From: Amycolatopsis kentuckyensis
GTDB taxonomy: Bacteria > Actinomycetota > Actinomycetes > Mycobacteriales > Pseudonocardiaceae
Reading direction: 5' to 3'
Length of the DNA: 32,688 nt
NCBI RefSeq assembly: GCF_002155975.1
Contig: NZ_MUMI01000162.1
Coordinates: 1 to 32,688 of the forward strand
The first letter of the stretch is position 1. Each line of letters starts with the position of its first letter. Below, in pieces: positions 7,083 through 14,186 of this stretch. The notes under the pieces were generated by a model. It ran no database searches. It was not told where the DNA came from and saw only the letters and a program-made list of their open reading frames with translations. The position numbers and the translations under genes are program-made.

Positions 7083-8066
7083 TCAGTTCCGGCACGTCCA
7101 GAGCGTGCCGATCTGCCGCGTGTTGTCGGTGCTGACCCCCGCGATCTGCCGCCCGTCGGCGCTGATCGCGGTCGGGTAGAGCGGGTAGGTGTTCCCGAGC
7201 TGGGGCAGCTGGAGCTGCCGGCCGTACTTCCACCGTGCCGGGAACCCGGAACGGTTCTTCGCCGCGACGACGCCGTTCACCGCGAGGACCCCGCCCTGGG
7301 CATACGTGCTGTCAGGCAAGGGGCGTTCAGCTCCGGTCACCACGTCGATGAAGGTGAGGTTGTCGCCTTCGGGGCCGCCGCGGTCGGCGATCAGCACGCC
7401 GTCCGCCAGGTCCGACGCGCGGTGCCCGCCGGGTCCGATCACCGGGAACGACCGCACGACCGTGCCGTCCAGCCGGTAGACCGTCTGCACCTCGTCGCCG
7501 GCGAAGCCCGCCGAGCCGAGGACGAATCCGAGGTCGTCCACCTTCAGGGCCATCGTGTACACCGGCCCGTCGTCGAGCACCCGCGGCGTCCGCGTGCCCG
7601 CCGGCCAGACGACGGCGCGGGACAGGCCGCCGACCCAGGCATATCCCGAGACGTCGCCACGCGCGTTGATGTCGGTCGCCCCGGAGCCCGGCTCGTCCGG
7701 CTCCGGCAGGAACGTCGTCACGCCACCAGCCTGGATCGCGGCGCGCCGCCTCCCGTCGGCGAACTGCGAACCGACCATCACCCCGTCGGCGTTGATCGCG
7801 GACGGGACGAACGTCCCGAGGTCCGTCACGACACCGTCACGCCACAGCAGTCCGTGTTCGTTGTCGCCGAAGTGCGACCGGCCGAGACCGACGAACGTCC
7901 CGTGGTCGTCCGTGCCGGCCGGGTAGACCTCCTCGCCGGCGACCGACCCGGGCAGCTCGGTCACCCGGCACACCGCGGCCGGAGCGAGCTCCGCCGCGGA
8001 CGCCGTCACCGGTGCGGCGACCGCCAGCACGCTCATGGCGGCCAATACCTTCAGTCCTGCTCCCAC
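7083..8066 (-). CDS. Secreted HAF-repeat beta-propeller protein
   Basis: 327 residues from GTG 8066, preceded by GGGGAGGAAAT. The beginning (VGAGLKVLAAMSVLAVAAPV, then TASAAE) is a Sec signal peptide with a probable cleavage after ASA. The mature part is built of repeats with the pattern D-I/L-G-T-F followed by A-I-N-A-D-G-V-M-V-G-S and later D-I-N-A-R-G-D-V-S-G-Y, AVVW and AISADGRQIAGVS. This is the HAF/extracellular-repeat type thought to form a beta-propeller. Two Cys (in CRVTEL and the C-terminal TLWTCRN) may form a disulfide joining the ends. The role is likely binding outside the cell; no catalytic motif is visible. It is divergent from the NarL-type regulator at 8350, across a 283-base region with a palindrome at 8076-8092. 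Confidence 0.82.
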   Translation of the reverse strand: MGAGLKVLAAMSVLAVAAPVTASAAELAPAAVCRVTELPGSVAGEEVYPAGTDDHGTFVGLGRSHFGDNEHGLLWRDGVVTDLGTFVPSAINADGVMVGSQFADGRRRAAIQAGGVTTFLPEPDEPGSGATDINARGDVSGYAWVGGLSRAVVWPAGTRTPRVLDDGPVYTMALKVDDLGFVLGSAGFAGDEVQTVYRLDGTVVRSFPVIGPGGHRASDLADGVLIADRGGPEGDNLTFIDVVTGAERPLPDSTYAQGGVLAVNGVVAAKNRSGFPARWKYGRQLQLPQLGNTYPLYPTAISADGRQIAGVSTDNTRQIGTLWTCRN

Positions 8067-8349
8067 ATTTCCTCCCCTGGTGAACCACCAGGTCCGCCCG
8101 GACCCGGCAGAACCCCTCACGCTCGAGCCGGTCCTTCGGTTGAGTCCCCGGGTGCGGCTTCTGCCCAGCTGAACGATCCTGCGACGGCGGCTGACGTGGT
8201 CTTGAAGGAGGACGGGGCTGTCGACGGACTGCAACCGAATCATCGACGGTGGCTGCCAGACTCTGCGTGCCCCAGGGCGGGCGCCGGCTTCAGCTGCCCT
8301 GTGTGGCGCGCGCGGCGAGGGGCGCCCGCGATGGAGTTCTGGGGGAACT
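8067..8349. promoter_or_regulatory. Divergent promoter region with palindrome
   Basis: CCTGGTG-aac-CACCAGG at 8076-8092 lies 10 bases from the GTG of the HAF-repeat gene, overlapping the leader just upstream of its ribosome-binding site. It may be an operator. No convincing -35/-10 pair was found for the plus-strand regulator at 8350, whose GTG is preceded by GGGGGA. Confidence 0.4.
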
Positions 8350-9093
8350 GTGAACCAGCAAGCGAACGAGCTCGCGTGGACGCCCGCGCTGCCGGCCCGT
8401 CGGCACGTGAACCGGCGTCGTCCCGAAATCGAAGTGGTGCCGGATGTCGCGGTGCCGACGGTGGTGCTCGCGGACACCCGGCCGGCCGTGCGCCGCGGCG
8501 TGCGGGCGATGCTCGAACGTTCCGCGGCGATCAGCGTGGTCGGCGAAGCCGCCACCACGGCCGCCGTGCTCGCCGAGACCACGCGGTTGCGGCCCGACGT
8601 GCTCGTCATCGACCTGCAGCTCGGTGACGACGACGGCATCGCGGTGATCGCCAAGATCGTGCGCGTCGCGCCGGGAACGGCCGTGCTCGTCTTCAGTGAG
8701 ATCGACGACGACCGCACGATCACCGCGGCGTTCCAGGCGGGGGCGCGCGGATACCTGATCAAGGACGCCGGCGCGGACCAGATCCTCCGTGGCGTGCAGG
8801 CGGTCGCGGCGGGTGAGGCGATCGTCGGCCAGGCGATCGCCGGGCGGCTCGGGGCCTGGCTGCGTCCGGGCGCCGAGCCGGACCCCTACCCCTTCGCCCA
8901 GCTCACCGCGCGCGAACGAGAAGTGCTCGACCGCATCGCCGCCGGCAAGTCGAACCCGGCGATCGCGACCGAGCTCGCGCTCTCGCCGAAGACGATCAGC
9001 AACCGGGTGTCCGCGATCTTCGCCAAGCTCGGCACCGCCGACCGCGCCCGGCTCATCGTGATGGCGCGCGAGGCGGGGCTCGGCCTGAGCTGA
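8350..9093 (+). CDS. Orphan NarL/FixJ-type response regulator
   Basis: 247 residues from GTG 8350 with GGGGGA upstream. A ~35-residue polar extension precedes a receiver domain (about residues 36-155): VVLADTRPAV carries only one acidic-pocket aspartate, DVLVIDLQLG holds the likely phospho-acceptor Asp88, and YLIKDAG holds the conserved Lys138. The output domain (about 180-245) has the LuxR-type sequence LTAREREVLDRIAAGKSNPA and the recognition helix region SPKTISNRVSAIFAKL. It would bind DNA as a dimer and control transcription. No histidine kinase gene is adjacent, so it is an orphan. It is divergent from the secreted HAF-repeat gene, which is a plausible target, and a perfect hairpin follows its stop. 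Confidence 0.9.
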   Translation: MNQQANELAWTPALPARRHVNRRRPEIEVVPDVAVPTVVLADTRPAVRRGVRAMLERSAAISVVGEAATTAAVLAETTRLRPDVLVIDLQLGDDDGIAVIAKIVRVAPGTAVLVFSEIDDDRTITAAFQAGARGYLIKDAGADQILRGVQAVAAGEAIVGQAIAGRLGAWLRPGAEPDPYPFAQLTAREREVLDRIAAGKSNPAIATELALSPKTISNRVSAIFAKLGTADRARLIVMAREAGLGLS

Positions 9094-9141
9094 CCCCGGA
9101 CGGCTTCGTGGTGGCGATCCGACTCAGGTGAGCGGACAAAC

Positions 9142-9179
9142 ACGGGAAGGCCCGGCGATCGCTCGCCGGGCCTTCCCGT
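9142..9179. terminator. Perfect 17-bp bidirectional terminator
   Basis: ACGGGAAGGCCCGGCGA at 9142-9158 and its complement at 9163-9179 with loop TCGC. It separates two convergent units: the response regulator ending at 9093 and the flavoprotein gene ending at 9251. Confidence 0.8.
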
Positions 9180-9250
9180 TGTCGCGCGGGAGGCGGGACG
9201 CGCAGTGGAGAAGTCCGGCCCGGCACCCGCGAGGCTGACCGCAGCCGGGG

Positions 9251-10453
9251 TCAGCTGGTGATGCCCAGGCAGAGGCGGAACTCCGGGGTCCCGCCCAGCA
9301 GGTGCGCCCCCGCCGACTGCAGGATGCGGTCCTGGGCGAGCAGGTGCTGGCACATCGTCGTGGTGTCGCGGAGCCAGCGGTCCAGGGGACCGCCGCGGTG
9401 GATCGAGCCCGTCTGCATCAGGTCGTACAGGCGTGCTACGACCGAGCGGGCCGTGCGCAACGCGTGCAGCCTGGACAGCGGCAGCGCGGCCTGTAGCTCT
9501 GCCGGAACCTCCGCGCCCGCCGAGAGCAGCTCCCACTGCTCCCGCATCGTGCCATACACGCCGGCGCGAGACGCGATGAAGTCGGCTTCGCACTCCGCGA
9601 GCGTCACCTGCATCCGCCAGTTGTCCGCCCACGGCACGCCGGTCGCGCGGTCCACCCGGGTCCGCACGACGTTGCGGACGTGGTCGAGCGCGGCCCGCGC
9701 CACCCCCAGCGGCACGCCCGCCACCGTGCGCATGAACGACTCCGGCCGCGCCAGCGGGCTCGGCCTGCCGTGCACCGTGTCGAACGACAGCGTGCGTTCC
9801 TCGGGCACGAACACGTCGGTGATCGTGTAGTCGCAGCTGCCGCTGCCGGCCAGGCCGGTGGTGTGCCAGTTGTCGATGACCTCCGCCTCCGCGGCCGGCA
9901 CCATGAACAGGCGCGAGTCGTGCGGGTCACGGCCGTCCGGGCTGGGGTCCGGCTTGCCGTCGCGGTAGAGGAACGCGCCGGAGATGACCCAGTCGCAGTG
10001 GGTGATACCGCTGCCGAACGTCCACCGCCCGGTCAAGCGGTAGCCGCCGGGCACGCGCTCGGCGCGGCCGGCCGGGAACAGCATGCCCGCGGTGATCAGG
10101 TCCAGTCGCGGGAACATCTCCCGCGCGGCGGCATCGGACAGGAACGGCGCGTACAGCCCGGTGCCGGACCCGATGATCGCGCACCAGCCGGCCGAGGCGT
10201 CCCCGTAGGACAGTGCCTCGATCACCTCCGTCTGCTCGATCGACGTCAGTTCCGGGCCGCCGAACTCGCGGGGGAACGTCATCCGGAACACTCCGGTGTC
10301 GCGCAGGAGCTCGACGACGTCCGGGGGCAACCGGCGGGCCTGCTCGAACTCGGCTGCTCGCTCCCGCAGCACCGGCGCCAGGGCCTTCGCCCGGGCCAGG
10401 ATCTCCGGAGCGGTCCGCGGCGGTGCCGGGCGGGTCAGGCTGACGGCGGTCAT
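9251..10453 (-). CDS. Acyl-CoA-dehydrogenase-fold flavoprotein, probably a group D type monooxygenase or oxidase
   Basis: 400 residues from ATG 10453. The fold is visible as an N-terminal helical part (LPPDVVELLRDTGVFRM, PREFGGPE), a middle beta part (GYRLTGRWTFGSGITHCDW, GLAGSGSCDYTITDVFVPEE), and a C-terminal helical part ending in LLGGTPEFRLC. The GxWxFxSG and TGLxGTGSxD-like patterns are those of the acyl-CoA-dehydrogenase type 2 group, which includes flavin-dependent hydroxylases and N-oxygenases of natural-product pathways (DszC, HsaA and KijD3 relatives) that use reduced flavin and oxygen. A true acyl-CoA substrate is less likely. The start codon overlaps the stop of the ATP-grasp gene as ATGA, so the two are translationally coupled. 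It is the last gene of the operon, and the terminator at 9142-9179 follows. Flavin reductase partner not seen. Confidence 0.8.
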   Translation of the reverse strand: MTAVSLTRPAPPRTAPEILARAKALAPVLRERAAEFEQARRLPPDVVELLRDTGVFRMTFPREFGGPELTSIEQTEVIEALSYGDASAGWCAIIGSGTGLYAPFLSDAAAREMFPRLDLITAGMLFPAGRAERVPGGYRLTGRWTFGSGITHCDWVISGAFLYRDGKPDPSPDGRDPHDSRLFMVPAAEAEVIDNWHTTGLAGSGSCDYTITDVFVPEERTLSFDTVHGRPSPLARPESFMRTVAGVPLGVARAALDHVRNVVRTRVDRATGVPWADNWRMQVTLAECEADFIASRAGVYGTMREQWELLSAGAEVPAELQAALPLSRLHALRTARSVVARLYDLMQTGSIHRGGPLDRWLRDTTTMCQHLLAQDRILQSAGAHLLGGTPEFRLCLGITS

Positions 10454-11748
10454 GCGTCCACGTCCAGCAGTCCGGCGGGCATCACGAACGACGCACCGGG
10501 CTCGGGTGGGCCGAGCAGGCCCGCGTCGACTTCGACCAGGGCCGCTGCCGCGTCGAGCCGCCGGCCGCAGGTCTCCCTGTCCGCCCCTTCGCACACGACG
10601 AACGAATGCCGGGCCAGGTAGCCACCCGGGGGCAGCCGCAGCGACGCGCCGGGTTCGACCATCCGCGCCGCCGTGACCAGTCCCGGTGCCTCCGTCGGCA
10701 CGGTCACCGATCGCACGACGCAGTCGTGGTCCGGACAGCCGAACCGGATGCCCACGACCGACCGGCGGGTGGGTACCAGGTCCGGCCGCCGGCCGGTGGC
10801 CACGTCGAAGAGCACCTCGCCCGGGTCGATGCCGGTCGCGGTCAGCCCGAGGAACGGGATGAGGTCACCGCCGAGCCTGCCGTTGATCTCGATGATCAAC
10901 GGCCCGCGCTCGGTGAGCCGGACCTCGGTGTGGGTGATGCCGTCTTCGACCCCGAGCAGCCGGTGCGCGCGGGCCAGGGTGTCCATCAGCTCGCGGTCGT
11001 CGAGCAGCGGGTCGGCCGCGTCCACGATGTGCCCGGTCTCCTCGAAGTACGGCTCTGCACCGCTTTGCTTGCGGGCCAGGAACATCGGCAGGTACTCGCC
11101 CTTGTGGACGGCGGCGTCGATGCTGATCTCGGGACCTTCGGCGTAGCCCTCGACGACGGCACTGCCGCCGTAGGGCGCGTGCTCGGCCCGGCTCGCTCCC
11201 GCCGCTACTTCGAACGCCGTCGCGACCTCAGCCGCGTCGGCGGCCAGCACCACTCCGATGCTGGCGCCCATCGCGCGGGGTTTCACCACCACGGGGTAGC
11301 CGATTTCGCCGGCCGCGACGACAGCTTCGCGCACTGTCGTCGCCGTCGCGAACCCCGGCTGGTGGAGACCGCCCGCGGTGAGCACCGATCGCGTCCGGTA
11401 CTTGTCCCGGCAGCCGTGCACGCCCTGCACGCTCAGCCCGGGCAAGCCGAGTTCGGCGGCGAGCTCGCCGGCTGCCAGCACCACCGGCTCGTCCCAGCAC
11501 ACCAGCCCGGCGATCGGCACCCGCGCAGCCACCTCGCGGGCAGCCGCGGTCATCGCTTCGGGGTCGAAAACGTTGGCCAGGACGATCTCGTCGAAGTACT
11601 TCCGCTGCCAAGTCGGCTCGAGGTTGTTCAGCAGCACCAGGTCCAGGCCCGCCGACCGGGCTCGCCGGTGGATCGACCGGACGAGGTATTCGCGGTAGAG
11701 CTTCAGCCCGCTGCCGATCACCAGCAGCACGCCGTTGGGCTCGGTCAT
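10450..11748 (-). CDS. ATP-grasp carboxylate-amine ligase (amino-acid or peptide ligase)
   Basis: 432 residues from ATG 11748 with GGGAGAAAAGG upstream. An N-terminal Rossmann-like part (LLVIGSGLKLYREYLVRS) is followed by an ATP-grasp domain. GYPVVVKPRAMGASIGVV contains the nucleotide-binding Lys157 and the glycine loop. HTEVRLTERGPLIIEINGR contains Glu275, Glu287 and Asn289, the usual metal and phosphate ligands. A ~100-residue C-terminal domain (from about residue 325) resembles that of BL00235/BacD-like L-amino-acid ligases and carnosine synthase. Such enzymes activate a carboxylate as acyl phosphate and join it to an amine, giving a dipeptide or an amide-capped peptide. Its stop overlaps the downstream flavoprotein start, and its start overlaps the stop of the MFS exporter (both ATGA). 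The arrangement resembles the ligase-exporter pair of bacilysin-type dipeptide pathways; a role on the upstream 47-residue peptide is also possible. Confidence 0.85.
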   Translation of the reverse strand: MTEPNGVLLVIGSGLKLYREYLVRSIHRRARSAGLDLVLLNNLEPTWQRKYFDEIVLANVFDPEAMTAAAREVAARVPIAGLVCWDEPVVLAAGELAAELGLPGLSVQGVHGCRDKYRTRSVLTAGGLHQPGFATATTVREAVVAAGEIGYPVVVKPRAMGASIGVVLAADAAEVATAFEVAAGASRAEHAPYGGSAVVEGYAEGPEISIDAAVHKGEYLPMFLARKQSGAEPYFEETGHIVDAADPLLDDRELMDTLARAHRLLGVEDGITHTEVRLTERGPLIIEINGRLGGDLIPFLGLTATGIDPGEVLFDVATGRRPDLVPTRRSVVGIRFGCPDHDCVVRSVTVPTEAPGLVTAARMVEPGASLRLPPGGYLARHSFVVCEGADRETCGRRLDAAAALVEVDAGLLGPPEPGASFVMPAGLLDVDA

Positions 11749-12998
11749 GCCTTTTCTCCCACGGGTTCCGCCGCGGCGACCGTGGCCGGCGCGGTCTTCT
11801 GCTTCATGCCCGCCCAGGCGAAGAGCCCGGCGGCGACCGCCATGGCCCCGCACAGCGGCCAGATGCCGCTGCCGAGCCGAGTCCAGGCGAACACCCCGAA
11901 CGCCGGGCCGAGCGCCGAGGCCAGCCCGATCACCGCGTGCGAGGTGCCGACGTAGCGGGCCTTCACGCGCGACGGCGACTTCGCCGGGTGCGCGAACATG
12001 CTCGGCCCGGAAATCATCAGGCCGGACACGAAGAGCACCGCGCTGACCAGCACGAGCACGCTGGATCCGGAGGACAGTCCCCAACCCGTGACGCCGAGCG
12101 CGAAGATGACGTGCCCGAGGCCGCCGGCCAGCTGCGGCGGCCATCGCGTGACGTAGGTGGTGAGCTTCAGCTCGGTGACGATCAGCACGATGGACGACGT
12201 CGCGAGCACCGCGCTGTAGAGCGCCTCGGGGTGCCCGTCGGCGACGATCTGCAGCGGCAGCGCGACGGTGAACTGGGCGTAGACGATCGTGCCGACGAAG
12301 ACGGCCCCCAGGTAGAGCAGGAACCTGCCGTCGCGCACCAGGGTCGCGTACGCCGAGCGCCGGTCCACCCCGGCCTCGGGCTCGGCCGCTTCCTTTTCGG
12401 CAGGGGCCGTCTTCGGCAGCAACACGAACGCCAGCAGCGCGTACAGCGCCGCGGTGAGGCCGTCCAGCCAGAACAGCAGGTCCCAGTCGAGCAGGACGAG
12501 TCCGGCGGCGATCAGGGAGGCCAGCGCAGCGCCGATGTTGAGCGCGATCCGCATCATCGAGAAGCCCATCACCTGGTGCCGCTCGGGCATCAGGTCGGAC
12601 AGCAGGACCGCCGCCGCGGGCCGGTAGGCCTGGGTGACCAGGCCGGCCAGCGCCACCACGGCGAACAGCGGCCAGATCGTCTCCGGGCGACCCAGCCACG
12701 GGATCGACGCGACCAGCGGTGCCGACGCCGTCATCGCCGCCACGATCGTGGCCCGCGGGCCGAGCCGGTGCGTGAGCTCGCCGCCCAGCAGCGTCCCGAA
12801 GATCGCCCCGACGCTGTAGGCGACGAGGCACAGGCCCGCGAGGCCGACCGAAACGCCGCGCACCGTCAGGTACAGCAGCAGGAAGGTCTGGACGAACGCG
12901 CCGAGCTGGTTGACCAGCACGCCCCCGAGCAGGTAGCGGACGGGGGTGGGGGTCGCCTTCAGCACGGCGAACACACCCGCCGGGGCATCGTTGCTCAT
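11745..12998 (-). CDS. Major facilitator superfamily exporter
   Basis: 417 residues from ATG 12998, preceded by GAGGAG. About twelve hydrophobic helices are visible. The loop after helix 2 carries GGELTHRLGPRATIV, the D/E-x-x-G-x-R-x-G-like signature A of the superfamily. A polar central loop (residues ~205-225, KTAPAEKEAAEPEAGVDRRS) separates the halves. Proton-driven efflux of a small molecule is the likely role, and the operon setting suggests that it exports the product of the ATP-grasp/flavoprotein pathway and gives self-resistance. Its start codon overlaps the stop of the 47-codon ORF upstream (ATGA), and its stop overlaps the ATP-grasp start. The substrate cannot be told from sequence. 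Confidence 0.9.
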   Translation of the reverse strand: MSNDAPAGVFAVLKATPTPVRYLLGGVLVNQLGAFVQTFLLLYLTVRGVSVGLAGLCLVAYSVGAIFGTLLGGELTHRLGPRATIVAAMTASAPLVASIPWLGRPETIWPLFAVVALAGLVTQAYRPAAAVLLSDLMPERHQVMGFSMMRIALNIGAALASLIAAGLVLLDWDLLFWLDGLTAALYALLAFVLLPKTAPAEKEAAEPEAGVDRRSAYATLVRDGRFLLYLGAVFVGTIVYAQFTVALPLQIVADGHPEALYSAVLATSSIVLIVTELKLTTYVTRWPPQLAGGLGHVIFALGVTGWGLSSGSSVLVLVSAVLFVSGLMISGPSMFAHPAKSPSRVKARYVGTSHAVIGLASALGPAFGVFAWTRLGSGIWPLCGAMAVAAGLFAWAGMKQKTAPATVAAAEPVGEKA

Positions 12999-13138
12999 GC
13001 CGTCTCCTCTGTGGTGGTTTCGACGATCCCGCTTGCGGACGACGGCGCCGCGGCGCGCGAGCCGGGTTCCTCCACGGCCGCCGCCGGGTTCACCGGTCCT
13101 GCCCCGATCGCCCGTACTCCTCCACCGTGGTCAGTCAC
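12995..13138 (-). CDS. Small 47-residue peptide, candidate precursor or leader peptide of the ATP-grasp operon
   Basis: GTG 13138 is preceded at good distance by GAGGGGG (complement at 13145-13151). The stop TGA overlaps the ATG of the MFS gene in the same ATGA form used twice more in the operon, which argues that it is translated. The product begins VTDHGGGVRAIGAG, has an Ala/Pro/Glu-rich middle and ends SGIVETTTEETA. There is no signal peptide and no Cys. A Thr/Glu-rich tail next to an ATP-grasp enzyme recalls graspetide precursors, in which Thr or Ser hydroxyls are joined to Glu or Asp side chains. However, the ligase here is of the longer BacD/carnosine-synthase type, as in pathways that attach an amino acid to a ribosomal peptide. 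It could equally be a translated leader that only couples expression. Function is inference; the ORF itself is moderately supported. Confidence 0.5.
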   Translation of the reverse strand: MTDHGGGVRAIGAGPVNPAAAVEEPGSRAAAPSSASGIVETTTEETA

Positions 13139-13197
13139 TCGGATCCCCCTCGTCGTCGGCGTCGGCCGCAAAGCCGGACCGATGCTAACCGCGCGTT

Positions 13198-13238
13198 TTT
13201 CCCTGCCGACAGGGAAAGTGTTCCCGGACAGCCGGGAA
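13198..13238. promoter_or_regulatory. Two phased palindromes between the divergent operon and hydrolase gene
   Basis: TTTCCCTG-ccga-CAGGGAAA at 13198-13217 and TTCCCGG-acag-CCGGGAA at 13221-13238. Both follow TTCCC(T/G)G-N4-C(A/C)GGGAA and their centres are 22 bases apart, two helical turns. They lie just upstream of a possible minus-strand -10 (TAGCAT, complement at 13183-13188) and about 107 bases before the hydrolase start. This is the expected layout for a dimeric regulator binding two sites on one DNA face and controlling both directions. The regulator is not in the immediate neighbourhood. Confidence 0.65.
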
Positions 13239-13344
13239 ACTCGACCGGTCCCGCGGGGTCGTAGAACTTTTCTCGGAGGGGGTGTCCGTTCCGGCCGGCC
13301 CCATTCGTCGGGATGGCGAACCCCGACCTTCCGGAGGAGAGGCC

Positions 13345-14148
13345 ATGACCACCCACACCCTCGCCGTACCCGGCGCGCGCATCACCTACGACGTCACCGG
13401 CAGCGGCCCGGTCCTGCTGCTCATCCCCGGCGGCGCCGCCGACTCCACGATGTTCCAGCCCATCGCGCCGATCCTGGCCGAGGACCACACCGTCGTCACC
13501 TACGACCCCCGCGGCATCTCCCGCAGCCCCCTCGACGGCGAACCCGGGCCCGGCACCCTGCGCGAGCACGCCGACGACGTCCAGCGCCTGCTCGCCGAGA
13601 TCGGGGCGGTCGACGCCGACGTCTTCGCCAACAGCGGCGGCGCCGTCACGATGCTCGAGTACGTCGTGCGCCACAGCGGCCAGGTCCGCGCCGTCGTGCT
13701 GCACGAACCGCCGGTCACCCGGTACCTCGGCCCGGCCGTCCTCGACGGCCCGGACATCCCGGCGATCTACCGGGAGCACGGGATCGGCGCCGCCATCGCC
13801 GCGTTCGTGGAGATGGCCGGCTTCGACATCACCCCGCCGACCGACCCGACGCCCGACGAACTCGCCCAGATGAAGGTGATGGAAGGCAACTTCGCGTACT
13901 TCTTCGGCCACCTCCTGGCCGCCATCGGCGCCTACGAACCCGACCTCGGCGCGCTGCGGGCGGTGCCGGCGCGGCTGGTCGTCGGCGTGGGCGAGACGGC
14001 CGCCGGGCTGCCCGCCCACGAAGCCGGCCTCGGGCTCGCCGCCGACCTCGGGCTGACCGCCGAACCGTTCCCGGGCGACCACGGAGGGTTCGCCGCCGAG
14101 CCCGCCGCCTTCGCCGCGCGCCTGCGCGAAGTCCTGAAAGGACGCTGA
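13345..14148 (+). CDS. Alpha/beta-fold hydrolase
   Basis: 267 residues from ATG 13345 preceded by GGAGGAGAGG. The beginning ITYDVTGSGPVLLLIPGG is the first strand and the oxyanion-hole loop. YDPRGISRSP follows, as in many esterases and haloperoxidase-like hydrolases. The nucleophile elbow is FANSGGAV with Ser97, and the first position of the usual GxSxG is Ala instead of Gly. PGDHGGF with His246 is the catalytic histidine; the acid residue is probably in the EPDLGALRAVP or VGVGETAA region. Expected activity is ester or similar hydrolysis in the cytoplasm. It is divergent from the peptide/MFS/ATP-grasp operon and shares the palindrome pair at 13198-13238, so co-regulation is likely. It could trim or unmask the product, or be a detoxifying enzyme. 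Confidence 0.85.
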   Translation: MTTHTLAVPGARITYDVTGSGPVLLLIPGGAADSTMFQPIAPILAEDHTVVTYDPRGISRSPLDGEPGPGTLREHADDVQRLLAEIGAVDADVFANSGGAVTMLEYVVRHSGQVRAVVLHEPPVTRYLGPAVLDGPDIPAIYREHGIGAAIAAFVEMAGFDITPPTDPTPDELAQMKVMEGNFAYFFGHLLAAIGAYEPDLGALRAVPARLVVGVGETAAGLPAHEAGLGLAADLGLTAEPFPGDHGGFAAEPAAFAARLREVLKGR

Positions 14149-14186
14149 AGCGGGCCGGACGGCGGGGCGCCTGGAAGCGGCGCAGC

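Noticed and set aside
6396..8627. Open frame of 743 codons on the plus strand
   Set aside because: Antisense to the cyclotransferase-like and HAF-repeat genes, with shadow composition.
10454..10594. N-terminal extension of the flavoprotein frame
   Set aside because: Arg/Gly-rich shadow inside the ATP-grasp gene; ATG 10453 with ATGA overlap is the clear start.
11749..12831. Upstream extension of the ATP-grasp frame
   Set aside because: Out-of-frame shadow of the MFS gene; the true start is ATG 11748.
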